NCBI GenBank assembly: GCA_013697245.1
Contig: JACCXH010000052.1
Coordinates: 1 to 64,000 of the forward strand
Direction of reading: 5' to 3'
From: Bacteroidota bacterium
GTDB lineage: Bacteria; Bacteroidota; Bacteroidia; B-17B0; Aurantibacillaceae
Length of the DNA: 64,000 nucleotides
Shown: one piece after another, positions 27,101 to 35,469 of the stretch
Numbering within the stretch: position 1 is the stretch's first letter
Layout of the letters: every line of letters starts with the position of its first letter
Notes under the pieces: generated by a model
The model's input: only the letters and a program-made list of their open reading frames with translations
Told to the model about the DNA's origin: nothing
The model's database searches: none
Program-made: the position numbers and the translations under genes

Positions 27101-27281
27101 CATGGATGTATTTGACCGTTGGGGCGAAAAACTATTCACCTCAAAAGAAATAACAACCGGCTGGAAAGGTAATTACAAGAATCTTCCATGCGAGGAGGCT
27201 GTTTATATTTATAAAGTAACTTATAAAGGACTAGATGGCAAAAGAGTAAATAAAACAGGCCATGTAACTCTAAACAGATAA
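24156..27281 (+). CDS. Large T9SS type B surface protein, paralogue of the gene at 20574
   Basis: About 1041 residues from ATG 24156. I prefer this start to ATG 24120 because the signal peptide begins there (MKLSTKIALAIIPLISAVTG) and the shared upstream element is then at equal distance. The head (to about residue 270) differs from its paralogue: FNIGFSFCFFGNTYTQMYIG and SNGWISFSAG resemble beta-sandwich adhesion modules. PKD/Ig-like repeats follow. The last ~330 residues, including the CHU_C domain (VYIPNSFTPNGDGINDEF, FDRWGEKLF), match the paralogue closely. Probably an adhesin exported by the T9SS. Confidence 0.9.
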   Translation: MKLSTKIALAIIPLISAVTGISQNCPSLGPDQFLPCGVNQTVLTANLTTCNPSTITANQTTTYSVTNIPFAAQPTVGATNVPLSDDSQAGPFNIGFSFCFFGNTYTQMYIGSNGWISFSAGQPVTFASSPIPSASGSVAKNCIMGPWQDWYPQTNLQNVSYQTLGTAPCRRLVVSWKDIQMYSCWASQGLGNFQIVIYEGTNLIENHIGNKPNCVGWSGGTGVQGLHNLAGTVGITVPGRNSTQWTTVNNAYRYSPAGAPVNPTLTWFAVGNPVPLGTGPTLTVTPPVGGQQYTCHFVYPACYVGFDSCIPNAAGNSPDTVLVVPGLAGINPTITAPTCINGPTQISVAPNSATNIVQWTGPGIIGSTTSPTITVNATGIYSVVISNAVNTCTGSASVLVSQTPTLNIASTTNTMCSFNSNGSLNTANLTASGATNYTWTNISGMLNTTGSNTATIISVTPIPGFATGSATLVGVNGPCSNTISFNIAIIPNPTIAVTSASVCQGLGNTLVASGAANYNWSPSSGLSATNVATVTANPNITTVYSVIGNNLGCNSTTQTTTLTVVPNPTITVTPLTNTICAGGNMNLTANGASTYNWAPNTGLNTTTGAIVNAGPASTTNYTVIGSAASCTGSAVYQVSVIIVPNLITTVSRDIICNGTTSNLNVNGANGYVWAPTTGLNSPTGAFVVASPPTTTNYTVTGFNGVCTASASVLLTVVQLPNLTISSPEYQICYGKSTPIYASGAQNYTWSPNNGLSSTTNSNVIATPSANINYTVVGYNQTGTVVCPQQMSYSIIVVPISVALVSPSIALCEGEKTMLTASGGNTILWTPTVGLSSGSGGGVIASPSVSTLYTVDVSYDGFCGGSNTVFVKVNPNPKVTAGRDTIINLEQPMFLSASGTGTMTWTDGEAIMCRVCPNSQVFATRNSCYTIETINDFGCKAKDEMCIEVTVDFGVYIPNSFTPNGDGINDEFLISGYNISDITMDVFDRWGEKLFTSKEITTGWKGNYKNLPCEEAVYIYKVTYKGLDGKRVNKTGHVTLNR

Positions 27282-27292
27282 ATTTTTATAGC

Positions 27293-27509
27293 GTTCTGTG
27301 TTTATGTAAGAGTATATTTAAATTTATTTAATAAAATTGTTATTGAATATTTTTAGGCGAAACAAGGCGGATTTTGCAGCAATAGTGAGATTAATTATTG
27401 CGAAAAATCCAACAAAGTTGCAGCCAAAAAGGGCAATAAGAATGAGATGAAATAAATATTAAACATGCTCTAGGAGGTGTGGGTTTGTGTTCCCACACCT
27501 TTTTCTTTT
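27293..27509 (+). repeat. Structured non-coding 3' element, copy 2
   Basis: Second copy of 23776-23993, starting 11 bases after the stop of the paralogous gene. It folds in the same way: outer stem 27369-27375/27404-27410, inner stem 27379-27384/27396-27401, and terminal stem 27475-27483/27492-27500. Here the pairs that are G-U in copy 1 are A-U and G-C. By eye it is about 94% identical to copy 1, whereas the last ~300 coding bases before it are only about 80% identical. It fills most of the 305-base gap 27282-27586. Confidence 0.8.
27475..27509 (+). terminator. Intrinsic terminator ending 3' element copy 2
   Basis: AGGTGTGGG (27475-27483) pairs with CCCACACCT (27492-27500) as a perfect 9-bp stem with an 8-base loop, then TTTTCTTTT. 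Confidence 0.88.
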
Positions 27510-27586
27510 ATTAAATCAAAAATGGGCTGTTAAAAACATTCTTTTTCTATTATTTCCGGCTTTTTTATTAAGGCTAAATTAGGAGG

Positions 27587-30517
27587 ATGAACAAGTTCTC
27601 CATAATTTTTATTCCGTTAATAATTTTTGCTGCATTTTCTTTCCAGGATCCTCCTAAAATAAAAAAAGATCCTGATTTTTTAAACTCACAAAATAAATGG
27701 GTCGATTCTGTTTTTAACTCATTAACTCCCGACCAGCGTCTTGCGCAACTCTTTATGGTGGCTGCATACAGCAATAAAGACCTTAAACATGCCAAAGAAA
27801 TAAAAGACCTTGTGGTAAATTATAATATTGGCGGATTGATCTGGATGCAGGGCGGACCGGTTAGACAAGGTAAATTAGCAAACTACTATCAAAGCGTTGC
27901 AAAAACACCTTTGCTTTATAGTATTGATGGCGAGTGGGGTTTAGCCATGCGATTGGATAGTACTATTCGTTATCCAAAACAAATGACCCTGGGTGCCATA
28001 CAAAATGATTCTTTAATTTATTTAATGGGAAGGCAGATCGCTAAAGAATGTAAGCGCTTAGGTATTCACGTAAATTTTGCACCTGTGGCGGATGTAAATA
28101 ACAATCCCTTAAACCCGGTTATTGGCATGCGCAGCTTTGGCGAGAACAAATATAAAGTGGCTCAAAAAGCTTACATGTATATGCAAGGGATGCAGGACGA
28201 AAAAGTAATGGCAAATGGAAAACATTTTCCCGGCCATGGCGATACGGATAGCGACTCACATAAAACATTGCCATACATTGGTCACTCAAAAGAACGCTTA
28301 GATTCGTTAGAGTTATACCCTTTCCAATATTTGTTTGATAGAGGCCTTGCAAGCATTATGGTGGCGCATTTAAACATACCTAGTCTTGATACAACAAAAA
28401 ATTTAGCATCTACCTTATCGCCAAATGTGGTGAACGATCTTTTAAAAAATAAAATGGGGTTTAAAGGTTTGATCTTCACAGATGCTTTGAATATGAAAGG
28501 CGTTTCAAAATTCTATGGCCCGGGATTGGTAGATGTAAAGGCTCTTTTAGCCGGTAACGATGTGTTATTGTTTAGCGAAGATGTGCCAAAAGCGATAGAC
28601 GAAATTAATAAAGCAATTAATGAAGGTAAAATAGTTCGTAGTGAAATAGATGCACGTTGCAAAAAAATACTGATGGCAAAATACTGGTGCGGTTTAAATA
28701 TTAAGCCGGAGATAGTTACCCGTAATTTGTATAAAGAATTAAATACAAAAGCCGGCGAAGAGCTGAATTATAAGCTGGCAGAAGCTTCTATAACTTTGTT
28801 AAAGAACGAGAATGATTTTTTACCAATAAAAAAATCAGATAGCTTAAAAATTGTAGAAGTATCTTTTGGTGTTGAAGAAGAGAACTCTTTATATACTACC
28901 GTAAAAAATTACGCTTATGTAGAACATGTTGGTCTATCACACGATGCCAAACTTCCTGCAATAAACACCGTATTTGAAAAAATAAAAAGAGCTGATGTTG
29001 TTATTCTACAATTGAACAAGGCAACTTTAAAGGCAGAGAATAATTATGGAGTAGGCACACAGACCTTAAAGTTAATGGATTCCATTGCTATATTAAAACC
29101 AAGCGTATTGGTATTGTTAACCAACCCTTACATTTTAAATAAGATCACTTCTGTTTCAAATTACAAGGCTGTTGTTTTAGGATATGAATATATGCCAACG
29201 ATATTAAAAGCAACCGCTAATGCCATTTTAGGTTTTGGAAAAGTAAATGGTAAATTACCTGTAAGCACTAATTTGTTTAAGGTAGAAACCGGTTTAACCC
29301 TTGAGCCATCTTTTTTTCCGAAACAAAAATCAATAAAGGAAAATTTCAAAAAAAAAAAATTTGGCGCCATAGATAGTTTGGCCTTGTTTGGAATAGAGGA
29401 AAAAGCTTATCCGGGTTGCCAGATAGTTGCTTTTAAAGATGGCGAATTGATCTACCAAAAATCTTTCGGAAATTTTACTTACGATCCGGATTCAAAACCG
29501 GTTGATAATGGCACTATTTACGATCTGGCAAGCATTACTAAAATTTCGGCATCAGCCCTTGCACTTATGAAATTAAAAACAGAAGATCTTGTAGATTATA
29601 AAAAAACATTAGGCTTTTATTTACCCGAATTGGTTGGTACCGATAAAGAAAATATGATCATTGAAGATGTATTAACGCACCAGGCCGGGTTACAGGCCTG
29701 GATCCCTTTTTATTTACGTACGCTTAAAAAGAATGACGAATTTAAGCCCGGTTTTTATAATAAAAAAGCAACAGAAAAATACCCAACAAGGGTGGCTAAA
29801 AATTTATATGTGGTAAAAGGTTTTAACGATTCTATCTTTAAAAGGATCATCAGTTCAAAACTTGAAACGCCAGGCAAATACTTGTATAGCGACCTTGGTT
29901 ATTATTTTATCCAGAAAATTATTGAACAACAAAGCAAGAAAAAGCTGGACGAATATGTAAGCGATATCTATTTTAAATTAGGAATAGAATTAACCTATCA
30001 ACCCTTAAAAAAGTATTCTATTATTCAAATTGCGCCAACCGAGAACGATTCTAAGTTCAGGAAGCAAATAGTGCAAGGTTTTGTACACGACCCGGGAGCA
30101 GCTTTATTAGGAGGTATTGCAGGCCATGCAGGTTTGTTTGGTAATGCTTTAGATTTGGCAAAGTTAATGCAGCTATATTTAAATAAAGGGGAATTGAATG
30201 GTATAAGAATATTAGATAGCAATGTTGTAAAGGATTTTACTTCCTGCCATTTTTGCCCAACCAACCGTCGTGGTTTATGTTTTGAAAAACCTGAACAGGA
30301 TGATAAAAAAGATAGTCCTGTCACTTCGGAGTGTAGCCCCGAAAGCTTTGGCCATAGTGGATTTACGGGCACCTTTGCCTGGGCCGATCCAAAAAATGGT
30401 TTAGTGTATGTATTTTTAAGTAACCGGGTTTACCCTGATGTGGACCCCAATAAATTAGCGAAGTTAGGAATAAGAGGAAAGATCCACCATGCATTTTATG
30501 AAGCATTAAAAAATTAA
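27587..30517 (+). CDS. GH3 beta-N-acetylhexosaminidase fused to a serine beta-lactamase-like domain
   Basis: A 976-residue exported protein (signal MNKFSIIFIPLIIFAAFSFQ). Residues ~35-390 are a NagZ-like GH3 domain with KHFPGHGDTDSDSH at 212-225 and the presumed nucleophile Asp299 in FTDALNMKG, followed by a GH3 C-terminal domain to ~570. Residues ~595-976 form a penicillin-binding/beta-lactamase-type hydrolase with SITK (649-652), YSD (767-769) and HSG (923-925). Both active sites look intact. It could cleave GlcNAc-anhydroMurNAc or similar glycans and also act as an esterase or D,D-peptidase in the periplasm. AGGAGG at 27581-27586 abuts the ATG, too close to act as its Shine-Dalgarno sequence. 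Confidence 0.92.
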   Translation: MNKFSIIFIPLIIFAAFSFQDPPKIKKDPDFLNSQNKWVDSVFNSLTPDQRLAQLFMVAAYSNKDLKHAKEIKDLVVNYNIGGLIWMQGGPVRQGKLANYYQSVAKTPLLYSIDGEWGLAMRLDSTIRYPKQMTLGAIQNDSLIYLMGRQIAKECKRLGIHVNFAPVADVNNNPLNPVIGMRSFGENKYKVAQKAYMYMQGMQDEKVMANGKHFPGHGDTDSDSHKTLPYIGHSKERLDSLELYPFQYLFDRGLASIMVAHLNIPSLDTTKNLASTLSPNVVNDLLKNKMGFKGLIFTDALNMKGVSKFYGPGLVDVKALLAGNDVLLFSEDVPKAIDEINKAINEGKIVRSEIDARCKKILMAKYWCGLNIKPEIVTRNLYKELNTKAGEELNYKLAEASITLLKNENDFLPIKKSDSLKIVEVSFGVEEENSLYTTVKNYAYVEHVGLSHDAKLPAINTVFEKIKRADVVILQLNKATLKAENNYGVGTQTLKLMDSIAILKPSVLVLLTNPYILNKITSVSNYKAVVLGYEYMPTILKATANAILGFGKVNGKLPVSTNLFKVETGLTLEPSFFPKQKSIKENFKKKKFGAIDSLALFGIEEKAYPGCQIVAFKDGELIYQKSFGNFTYDPDSKPVDNGTIYDLASITKISASALALMKLKTEDLVDYKKTLGFYLPELVGTDKENMIIEDVLTHQAGLQAWIPFYLRTLKKNDEFKPGFYNKKATEKYPTRVAKNLYVVKGFNDSIFKRIISSKLETPGKYLYSDLGYYFIQKIIEQQSKKKLDEYVSDIYFKLGIELTYQPLKKYSIIQIAPTENDSKFRKQIVQGFVHDPGAALLGGIAGHAGLFGNALDLAKLMQLYLNKGELNGIRILDSNVVKDFTSCHFCPTNRRGLCFEKPEQDDKKDSPVTSECSPESFGHSGFTGTFAWADPKNGLVYVFLSNRVYPDVDPNKLAKLGIRGKIHHAFYEALKN

Positions 30518-30533
30518 ATCATAACTTTAAAAA

Positions 30534-31757
30534 TTGAAACTTTTAATCTTAACACAATATTTTCCGCCTGAAGTTGGCGCTCCTCAAAACAGGCTATTTG
30601 AGTTGGCAGTGCGTTTGCATAAACTGGGGGTTGATATAGCGGTGCTAACTGCTATGCCTAATTATCCGCAAATGCAGGTCTACCAGGCATACGCTGGTAA
30701 AAAATATTTTTACGAAGAAATGGAAGGCATAAAGATCCATCGTTCTTTTATTTACGCTTCAAAAAATAAATCTATTCTAAGCCGCTTACGCAATTATTTT
30801 TCGTTTGTTATTTCAAGTGCCAGGACAGGAAAAGCAAAACTGGGCAATTTTGATTTTTTATTGTGCGAATCTCCACCATTATTTTTAGGATACAGTGCTT
30901 TACGTTTGGCAAAACAAAAAAAAGCCAGGCTAATATTTAATGTAAGCGATCTTTGGCCCGAAAGCGCTGAGAAATTAGGAGTAGTAAATAATAAGTTGCT
31001 TTTAAAATTGGCCTATAACTTAGAAGAGAAATTATACAAACGCTCAACGCTTGTTACCGGACAAACCCAAGGTATTTGCACAAACATTAATACCCGTTTT
31101 CCGGACGTAAAAACATATTGGTTGCCAAATGGCGTAGACCTTAATTATTATGATCCATCGAAAGTAAAAGAAAGCGACTGGCGCAAAAAAAATAATTTTT
31201 TGCCGGATGATATTATTTTGCTGTATGCCGGTATTATTGGCATAGCGCAAGGTTTAGAGGTTATCTTAAATTCTGCAAAAAAATTTAATGATAACTCTAA
31301 TCTAAAATTCGTATTCATTGGCAGCGGACCTGAAAAAGAAAAACTGGTAAAATTAAAAGCAGAACAAAAATTAGATCATGTTTTTTTCTTTGATGCGATC
31401 TCAAAAGTAGAAATGCCTTCCGTATTAAAAACTATAAATGCGGCCATAATACCCTTACGCAAACTAGATCTTTTCTTGGGAGCCATTCCATCAAAGATAT
31501 TTGAGAACCTTGCCATGGAGGTGCCAATAATTTTAGGAGTGGATGGTGAGGCACGGCAATTATTTATTGATAAAGGAAATGCAGGTTATTATTTTGAACC
31601 AGAAAACGTGGAAGATCTTACAAATGCAATTTTAAAACTTATTAGCGATAAGGCCATTGCCGCACAATTGGGAAAGAATGGAAGGCATTTTGTAAACGAA
31701 TTTTTTAATCGCGAGAATATTGCCAATGGTTTTTACGAACGCTTAAAAGATTTATGA
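30534..31757 (+). CDS. Glycosyltransferase family 4 (WbuB-like)
   Basis: A 407-residue GT-B enzyme. The start is TTG at 30534, giving KLLILTQYFPPEVGAPQNRL, the usual N-terminus of this group; no ATG is available near it. The donor-site half carries LYAGIIGIAQGLEVIL, FIGSGPEKEKL, and the E(x7)E-type segment around IPSKIFENLAMEVPIILG. It transfers a sugar from a nucleotide donor, probably on to a lipid-linked glycan at the cytoplasmic face. It is 16 bases after the GH3 fusion gene and 78 bases before the ligase-like gene, so the three may be one transcript. Confidence 0.9.
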   Translation: MKLLILTQYFPPEVGAPQNRLFELAVRLHKLGVDIAVLTAMPNYPQMQVYQAYAGKKYFYEEMEGIKIHRSFIYASKNKSILSRLRNYFSFVISSARTGKAKLGNFDFLLCESPPLFLGYSALRLAKQKKARLIFNVSDLWPESAEKLGVVNNKLLLKLAYNLEEKLYKRSTLVTGQTQGICTNINTRFPDVKTYWLPNGVDLNYYDPSKVKESDWRKKNNFLPDDIILLYAGIIGIAQGLEVILNSAKKFNDNSNLKFVFIGSGPEKEKLVKLKAEQKLDHVFFFDAISKVEMPSVLKTINAAIIPLRKLDLFLGAIPSKIFENLAMEVPIILGVDGEARQLFIDKGNAGYYFEPENVEDLTNAILKLISDKAIAAQLGKNGRHFVNEFFNRENIANGFYERLKDL

Positions 31758-31835
31758 CCCTTTTAATTGTTGGTAATTTTTTAATATACCTTCTGTTTGA
31801 ATTTATAACTTAGGCATGCAAAATTTGTTGCCAAA

Positions 31836-33059
31836 ATGAACCTGAGCTTAAAACAACGACTCTTTTATTTTTTTCCAACCTTGCTGTGCTTTTGCCTGCC
31901 TTTTGGATCGCTTGTTCTATCAGGTTTAATTGTTTTGTGGACCATCGTTTCATTATTTAATATTGATAAAGAACAATTTAAAAAAGGTATTGCCAATAAG
32001 AATCTTTGGTGGTTACTGGTGTTTTTTATTTATACGTTAATAAGTGCATTATTTTCTTCAAATAAAGCCGAGGCCGGTTTTAGTATAGAAATTAAAATGT
32101 GTTTTTTGCTATTTCCTTTTTTGTTTTTTTGTTTTAAATGGCCCATTGCTGTTATTAAGCGTTGCATTGTTTCTTTTGTTTCAGGTTGTTTCTTTGCTTG
32201 TTTGGTGCTAGTTGCAAGAGCTTGTTATTATGCAACTACAGGCCATACGGAGTACTTCTTTTACACCCAATTCTCGTTATTCATTCACGCATCTTATTTT
32301 GCCATGTATCTTATTTTGGCTATTGCTTTAATTGTTTTACTTTATCCGGATTGGTTTAAAACTCAAAAAAATGTTACTTATACATCTTATCTTTTTGTTA
32401 TCACTTTTATAATTACCATTTTTTTATGCTCTTCAAAATTAGGCCTAATAAGTTTTTTTATTTCAGCACCGTTGATCTCGTTTTATAAATACCGCAGCTT
32501 GTTGAATGTAAAAAAAATAAGTTATTTAATAATCGGTATTATTGTACTTGGTTTCTTTTCCTATAAACTATTTCCCGAAGCATTTAATCGACTTTCTTCT
32601 TTAACAACCGTTTCATCATCATCATCATCATTAGATAAAACTTCATCAGAAAGTACTACGGTAAGGATCCTGATTTGGGAACAATGTATCCAGATCATGA
32701 AAGATAATTTTTGGTTTGGTACAGGAGTTGGCGATGCGAATGATGCGCTTTACGGTTCTTACGAAGCAAATGGTTTAACAGGTGCCTTCTCGCATAAGTT
32801 CAATGCGCACAATCAATATTTTCAAACATTTATTGGGCTGGGGGTTATTGGCTTTTTGATTTTGTTATCGCTTACGGTTGGTTATTTGGTAAAAGGTATT
32901 ATTAAAAAACATTTTTTATTGTTCTTATTCTCATTGCTTATTGTTCTAAATTTTACTGTAGAAAGTATGCTACAGGCTTCCGCCGGTGTTTTATTTTTTG
33001 TATTTTTCTTTTGTCTTTTTAATTTAGTTAACGAGGAGGAGTTATTAAGTGAAGGATAA
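31836..33059 (+). CDS. O-antigen ligase / Wzy-like polymerase membrane protein
   Basis: 407 residues with about ten hydrophobic segments. A large periplasmic stretch in the middle (about 260-335) contains the conserved IWEQCIQIMKDNFWFGTGVG and HNQYFQTFIGLGVIGFLIL, hallmarks of the WaaL/Wzy_C family. A serine run at about residues 255-268 is a low-complexity insert. It would join or polymerise glycan chains at the periplasmic face, fitting the adjacent glycosyltransferase. Its end overlaps the next gene by 11 bases. Confidence 0.85.
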   Translation: MNLSLKQRLFYFFPTLLCFCLPFGSLVLSGLIVLWTIVSLFNIDKEQFKKGIANKNLWWLLVFFIYTLISALFSSNKAEAGFSIEIKMCFLLFPFLFFCFKWPIAVIKRCIVSFVSGCFFACLVLVARACYYATTGHTEYFFYTQFSLFIHASYFAMYLILAIALIVLLYPDWFKTQKNVTYTSYLFVITFIITIFLCSSKLGLISFFISAPLISFYKYRSLLNVKKISYLIIGIIVLGFFSYKLFPEAFNRLSSLTTVSSSSSSLDKTSSESTTVRILIWEQCIQIMKDNFWFGTGVGDANDALYGSYEANGLTGAFSHKFNAHNQYFQTFIGLGVIGFLILLSLTVGYLVKGIIKKHFLLFLFSLLIVLNFTVESMLQASAGVLFFVFFFCLFNLVNEEELLSEG

Positions 33060-34716
33060 ATTTATTCTTGTGTTGTTTTTTATAACTGCGCTTTCTTTTT
33101 CGCAGGAAAACGAATACCGCTGGCCATTAGATTCACCAAGGGTTATAACCGGTAATTATGGCGAGTTGCGTCCAAACCATTTTCATGCAGGTTTAGATTT
33201 TTCTACTAATAACTTAATGAACTTACCGGTATATGCCACCGAAAGTGGTTATGTATCGCGAGTAAAGATCAGTTCGGTTGGTTATGGTAAATCTGTTTAC
33301 ATCACACATCCAAATGGGAAAGTAAGCGTTTATTGCCATCTGAATTCTTTAAATCCTGCATTAACAGAGCTGGTAAAAAAAGAGCAGTATGCTAAAAAAT
33401 ATTATGAAGTAGAGATCTTTCCGAAACCAAAAACTATTCAAATAAAAAAAGGCGAACTGTTTGCGCTATCCGGAAATACTGGCAATTCAACCGGACCTCA
33501 TTTACATTTTGAAATAAGGGATGAAAAGACCGAAATGCCATTAAATCCATTACAATTTTTTGAAGTTAATGATACTATTCTGCCTATTATTCAAAATATC
33601 GCTTTTTATAGTTTGGCTGATACCACGGATCCTAAATTTTTAATTTCATCTCCCGTAAAAAAATTAAAGAACGATAGTTTATTTGTTACTCGAGATTCTA
33701 TCATTTTAAAAAACTCTATTCTTGGTTTTGCTTTTAGTGCCTTTGATCAACTTGTTCCAAAAGGCAATTCCAACAATGTTTTTAGCGCTAATCTTTTTTT
33801 CGACGGACGGCTGATCTACTCTCATTCATTAGACAGCATAAGTTTTGATGATGCCCGATATGTAAATGAATTTAGTGAAAGTGTTGAGTTAAGTAAAAAA
33901 GAAACCATTAAACTTCAGAAATGTTTTTTACCAACACTTTATCCTCCGGGATTTTATGATAATTGTTTTAATAAAGGACGGATACTTTTATTTGATACAA
34001 ATTATCATAATATTAAATTAGTGGTGTTTGATGAAAGCGCAAACGAACGCGCTATTCAATTGTATGTAAAGACGAGGAATTTTAATTATTATTCTAAGGC
34101 CATTAATAGCGACGTATTTGTTGATTGCACAAGGGATTTTATGATCAGTAAAAATAAATTGCAGATCTATATTCCTGCAAAAACTTTATATCATTCAACC
34201 GGTTTGATATTTGAAAATACAGTTGAATCTACCGGTAAATTAATTATTTTACCAAGCGAAGCCAACCTCAGATCTACTTCTATTGTTGGTTTTGAAGTGC
34301 CTCAAAAATTACTTAAAAATAAAACGAAACTCATATTAAAGAGCGGCTCATCTACTTTTTATCCAATTAATAATAAAGATTCTGTGTTTTATTCAGTACG
34401 GAATTTTGGATGGTTCCAGTTAGAAACTGATACCGTGGCTCCAAAAGTAAAAACCAAATTAACCTCCGCTCAAATCCTAAAAGTAAAAAAATGGGAAACT
34501 TTTATGTTTGTAATAAATGATGAATTGAGTGGTGTTTATAAATACAATTTATACATTAATGATAAATGGGTTATTGGTGAATACGATGCCAAAAGCGATC
34601 AACTTACTTACCATTTTGATACCGATACGCCACCCGGAGACTTGCCATTTAAGTTGGAAGTAGAGGATAGAGTAGGTAACAAAACCGTTTTTGAATATTT
34701 CTTAAAGCGAAAATAA
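33049..34716 (+). CDS. M23-family metallopeptidase (LytM domain)
   Basis: A 555-residue exported protein starting at GTG 33049, inside the end of the previous gene, with GAGGAGGA 9-16 bases upstream as a good ribosome binding site. The signal peptide is MKDKFILVLFFITALSFS. The LytM domain at about 30-165 has HFHAGLD (His46, Asp50) and HLHFEIRD (His151, His153), so the zinc site is complete. The remaining ~390 residues are beta-rich and of unknown function. It probably cuts peptidoglycan cross-links, or is a surface endopeptidase. Confidence 0.92.
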   Translation: MKDKFILVLFFITALSFSQENEYRWPLDSPRVITGNYGELRPNHFHAGLDFSTNNLMNLPVYATESGYVSRVKISSVGYGKSVYITHPNGKVSVYCHLNSLNPALTELVKKEQYAKKYYEVEIFPKPKTIQIKKGELFALSGNTGNSTGPHLHFEIRDEKTEMPLNPLQFFEVNDTILPIIQNIAFYSLADTTDPKFLISSPVKKLKNDSLFVTRDSIILKNSILGFAFSAFDQLVPKGNSNNVFSANLFFDGRLIYSHSLDSISFDDARYVNEFSESVELSKKETIKLQKCFLPTLYPPGFYDNCFNKGRILLFDTNYHNIKLVVFDESANERAIQLYVKTRNFNYYSKAINSDVFVDCTRDFMISKNKLQIYIPAKTLYHSTGLIFENTVESTGKLIILPSEANLRSTSIVGFEVPQKLLKNKTKLILKSGSSTFYPINNKDSVFYSVRNFGWFQLETDTVAPKVKTKLTSAQILKVKKWETFMFVINDELSGVYKYNLYINDKWVIGEYDAKSDQLTYHFDTDTPPGDLPFKLEVEDRVGNKTVFEYFLKRK

Positions 34717-34729
34717 ATTATTTTGCTTT
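34704..34729. terminator. Possible bidirectional terminator between convergent genes
   Basis: AAAGC and AAAATAA at 34704-34716 can pair with TTATTTT and GCTTT at 34718-34729 across a minimal loop, spanning both stop codons of the convergent genes ending at 34716 and 34718. The stem is AT-rich and the T-runs are interrupted, so it is only a candidate. Confidence 0.4.
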
Positions 34730-35125
34730 CATTTTATTTCCTTTGGCATCGTGCGTTACTTCCGCCAATTTAAGCGCTTCCATCAATGGTGGAATATACA
34801 TGCCAACACGGCCGCGCAAACCTTTCTTTAAGCCATACCAGCCGCCAACCGGGTTTTTTGTTGAACGTCCCCACGCTTCTACAGTTCCATCTTTCGCAGG
34901 TTTCTGTTCATCAGCGCTTCCTAGTTCCATCCAATCGCCATGTTTTTTTAGCATCGCATGAAGGTCGTTTAAAATACGCATATCGTAATGCAAAACTGTT
35001 TTGCCAACGGTGCACACTAAAATTTCTTTTCCATCTTTTTCATCAGCATGCATCGTGAACTCTGAAGATAAAGGCGGGGTTTTTAAAACTAATGGTTTTT
35101 CTTTTGTGCCAATTTTATTTTTCAT
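34718..35125 (-). CDS. Conserved small protein of unknown function
   Basis: 135 residues, cytoplasmic. The pattern KPLVLKTPPLSSEFTMHADE, ILVCTVGKTVLHYDMR, HGDWMELGSADEQKPAKDGT and GWYGLKKGLRGRVGMYIPPL looks like a compact, widely conserved family (I recall it as one of the DUF68xx domains, not verified). Conserved Trp, Gly and Arg residues suggest a ligand- or nucleic-acid-binding fold, but no function can be stated. It is the last gene of the unit led by the ECF sigma factor, 11 bases after the gene at 35136. Confidence 0.65.
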   Translation of the reverse strand: MKNKIGTKEKPLVLKTPPLSSEFTMHADEKDGKEILVCTVGKTVLHYDMRILNDLHAMLKKHGDWMELGSADEQKPAKDGTVEAWGRSTKNPVGGWYGLKKGLRGRVGMYIPPLMEALKLAEVTHDAKGNKMKAK

Positions 35126-35135
35126 AATGTAAGTT

Positions 35136-35450
35136 TTAAGAGTTAAAGATAGTTGTTGATGAGCCTACAAGGTCAAGGAGTTCTTGCTTTGGCGGAGTTT
35201 CAAGTCCTCCTGCTTTTAGTTGTTCCTGAAAATGTTTGAAGGATGGTAACTCGTTCAATGTTATTTGATCATCATCTGAATTAAAGAATGCTGTATGTGT
35301 AAATGTTTTACCATCTGCGGCTAAACAAGCATTGTAATTAATGCCTTTATGATCCATCTTTTGAAGATCGGCCATTACATTTTTTATATTGTTTTGATTT
35401 TGCCCGGCATATTCTGCCTTCGTGCTATAAGTTACTTTAACTATTTTCAT
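35136..35450 (-). CDS. Small dimeric alpha/beta-barrel-like protein (tentative)
   Basis: 104 residues. MKIVKVTYSTKAEYAGQNQN, KGINYNACLAADGKTFTHTA and LPSFKHFQEQLKAGG fit the ferredoxin-like fold of antibiotic-biosynthesis monooxygenase/EthD-type stress proteins: strand, helix, strands, with an F..F core. The catalytic role is unknown. It lies between the SRPBCC gene (20 bases) and the 34718 gene (11 bases) on the same strand, so the three are co-transcribed. Confidence 0.55.
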   Translation of the reverse strand: MKIVKVTYSTKAEYAGQNQNNIKNVMADLQKMDHKGINYNACLAADGKTFTHTAFFNSDDDQITLNELPSFKHFQEQLKAGGLETPPKQELLDLVGSSTTIFNS

Positions 35451-35469
35451 GTTATTTAATTTTATAATG

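Noticed and set aside
27581-27586. AGGAGG as the ribosome binding site of the GH3 fusion gene
   Set aside because: It directly abuts ATG 27587 with no spacer, and no later start would keep the signal peptide.
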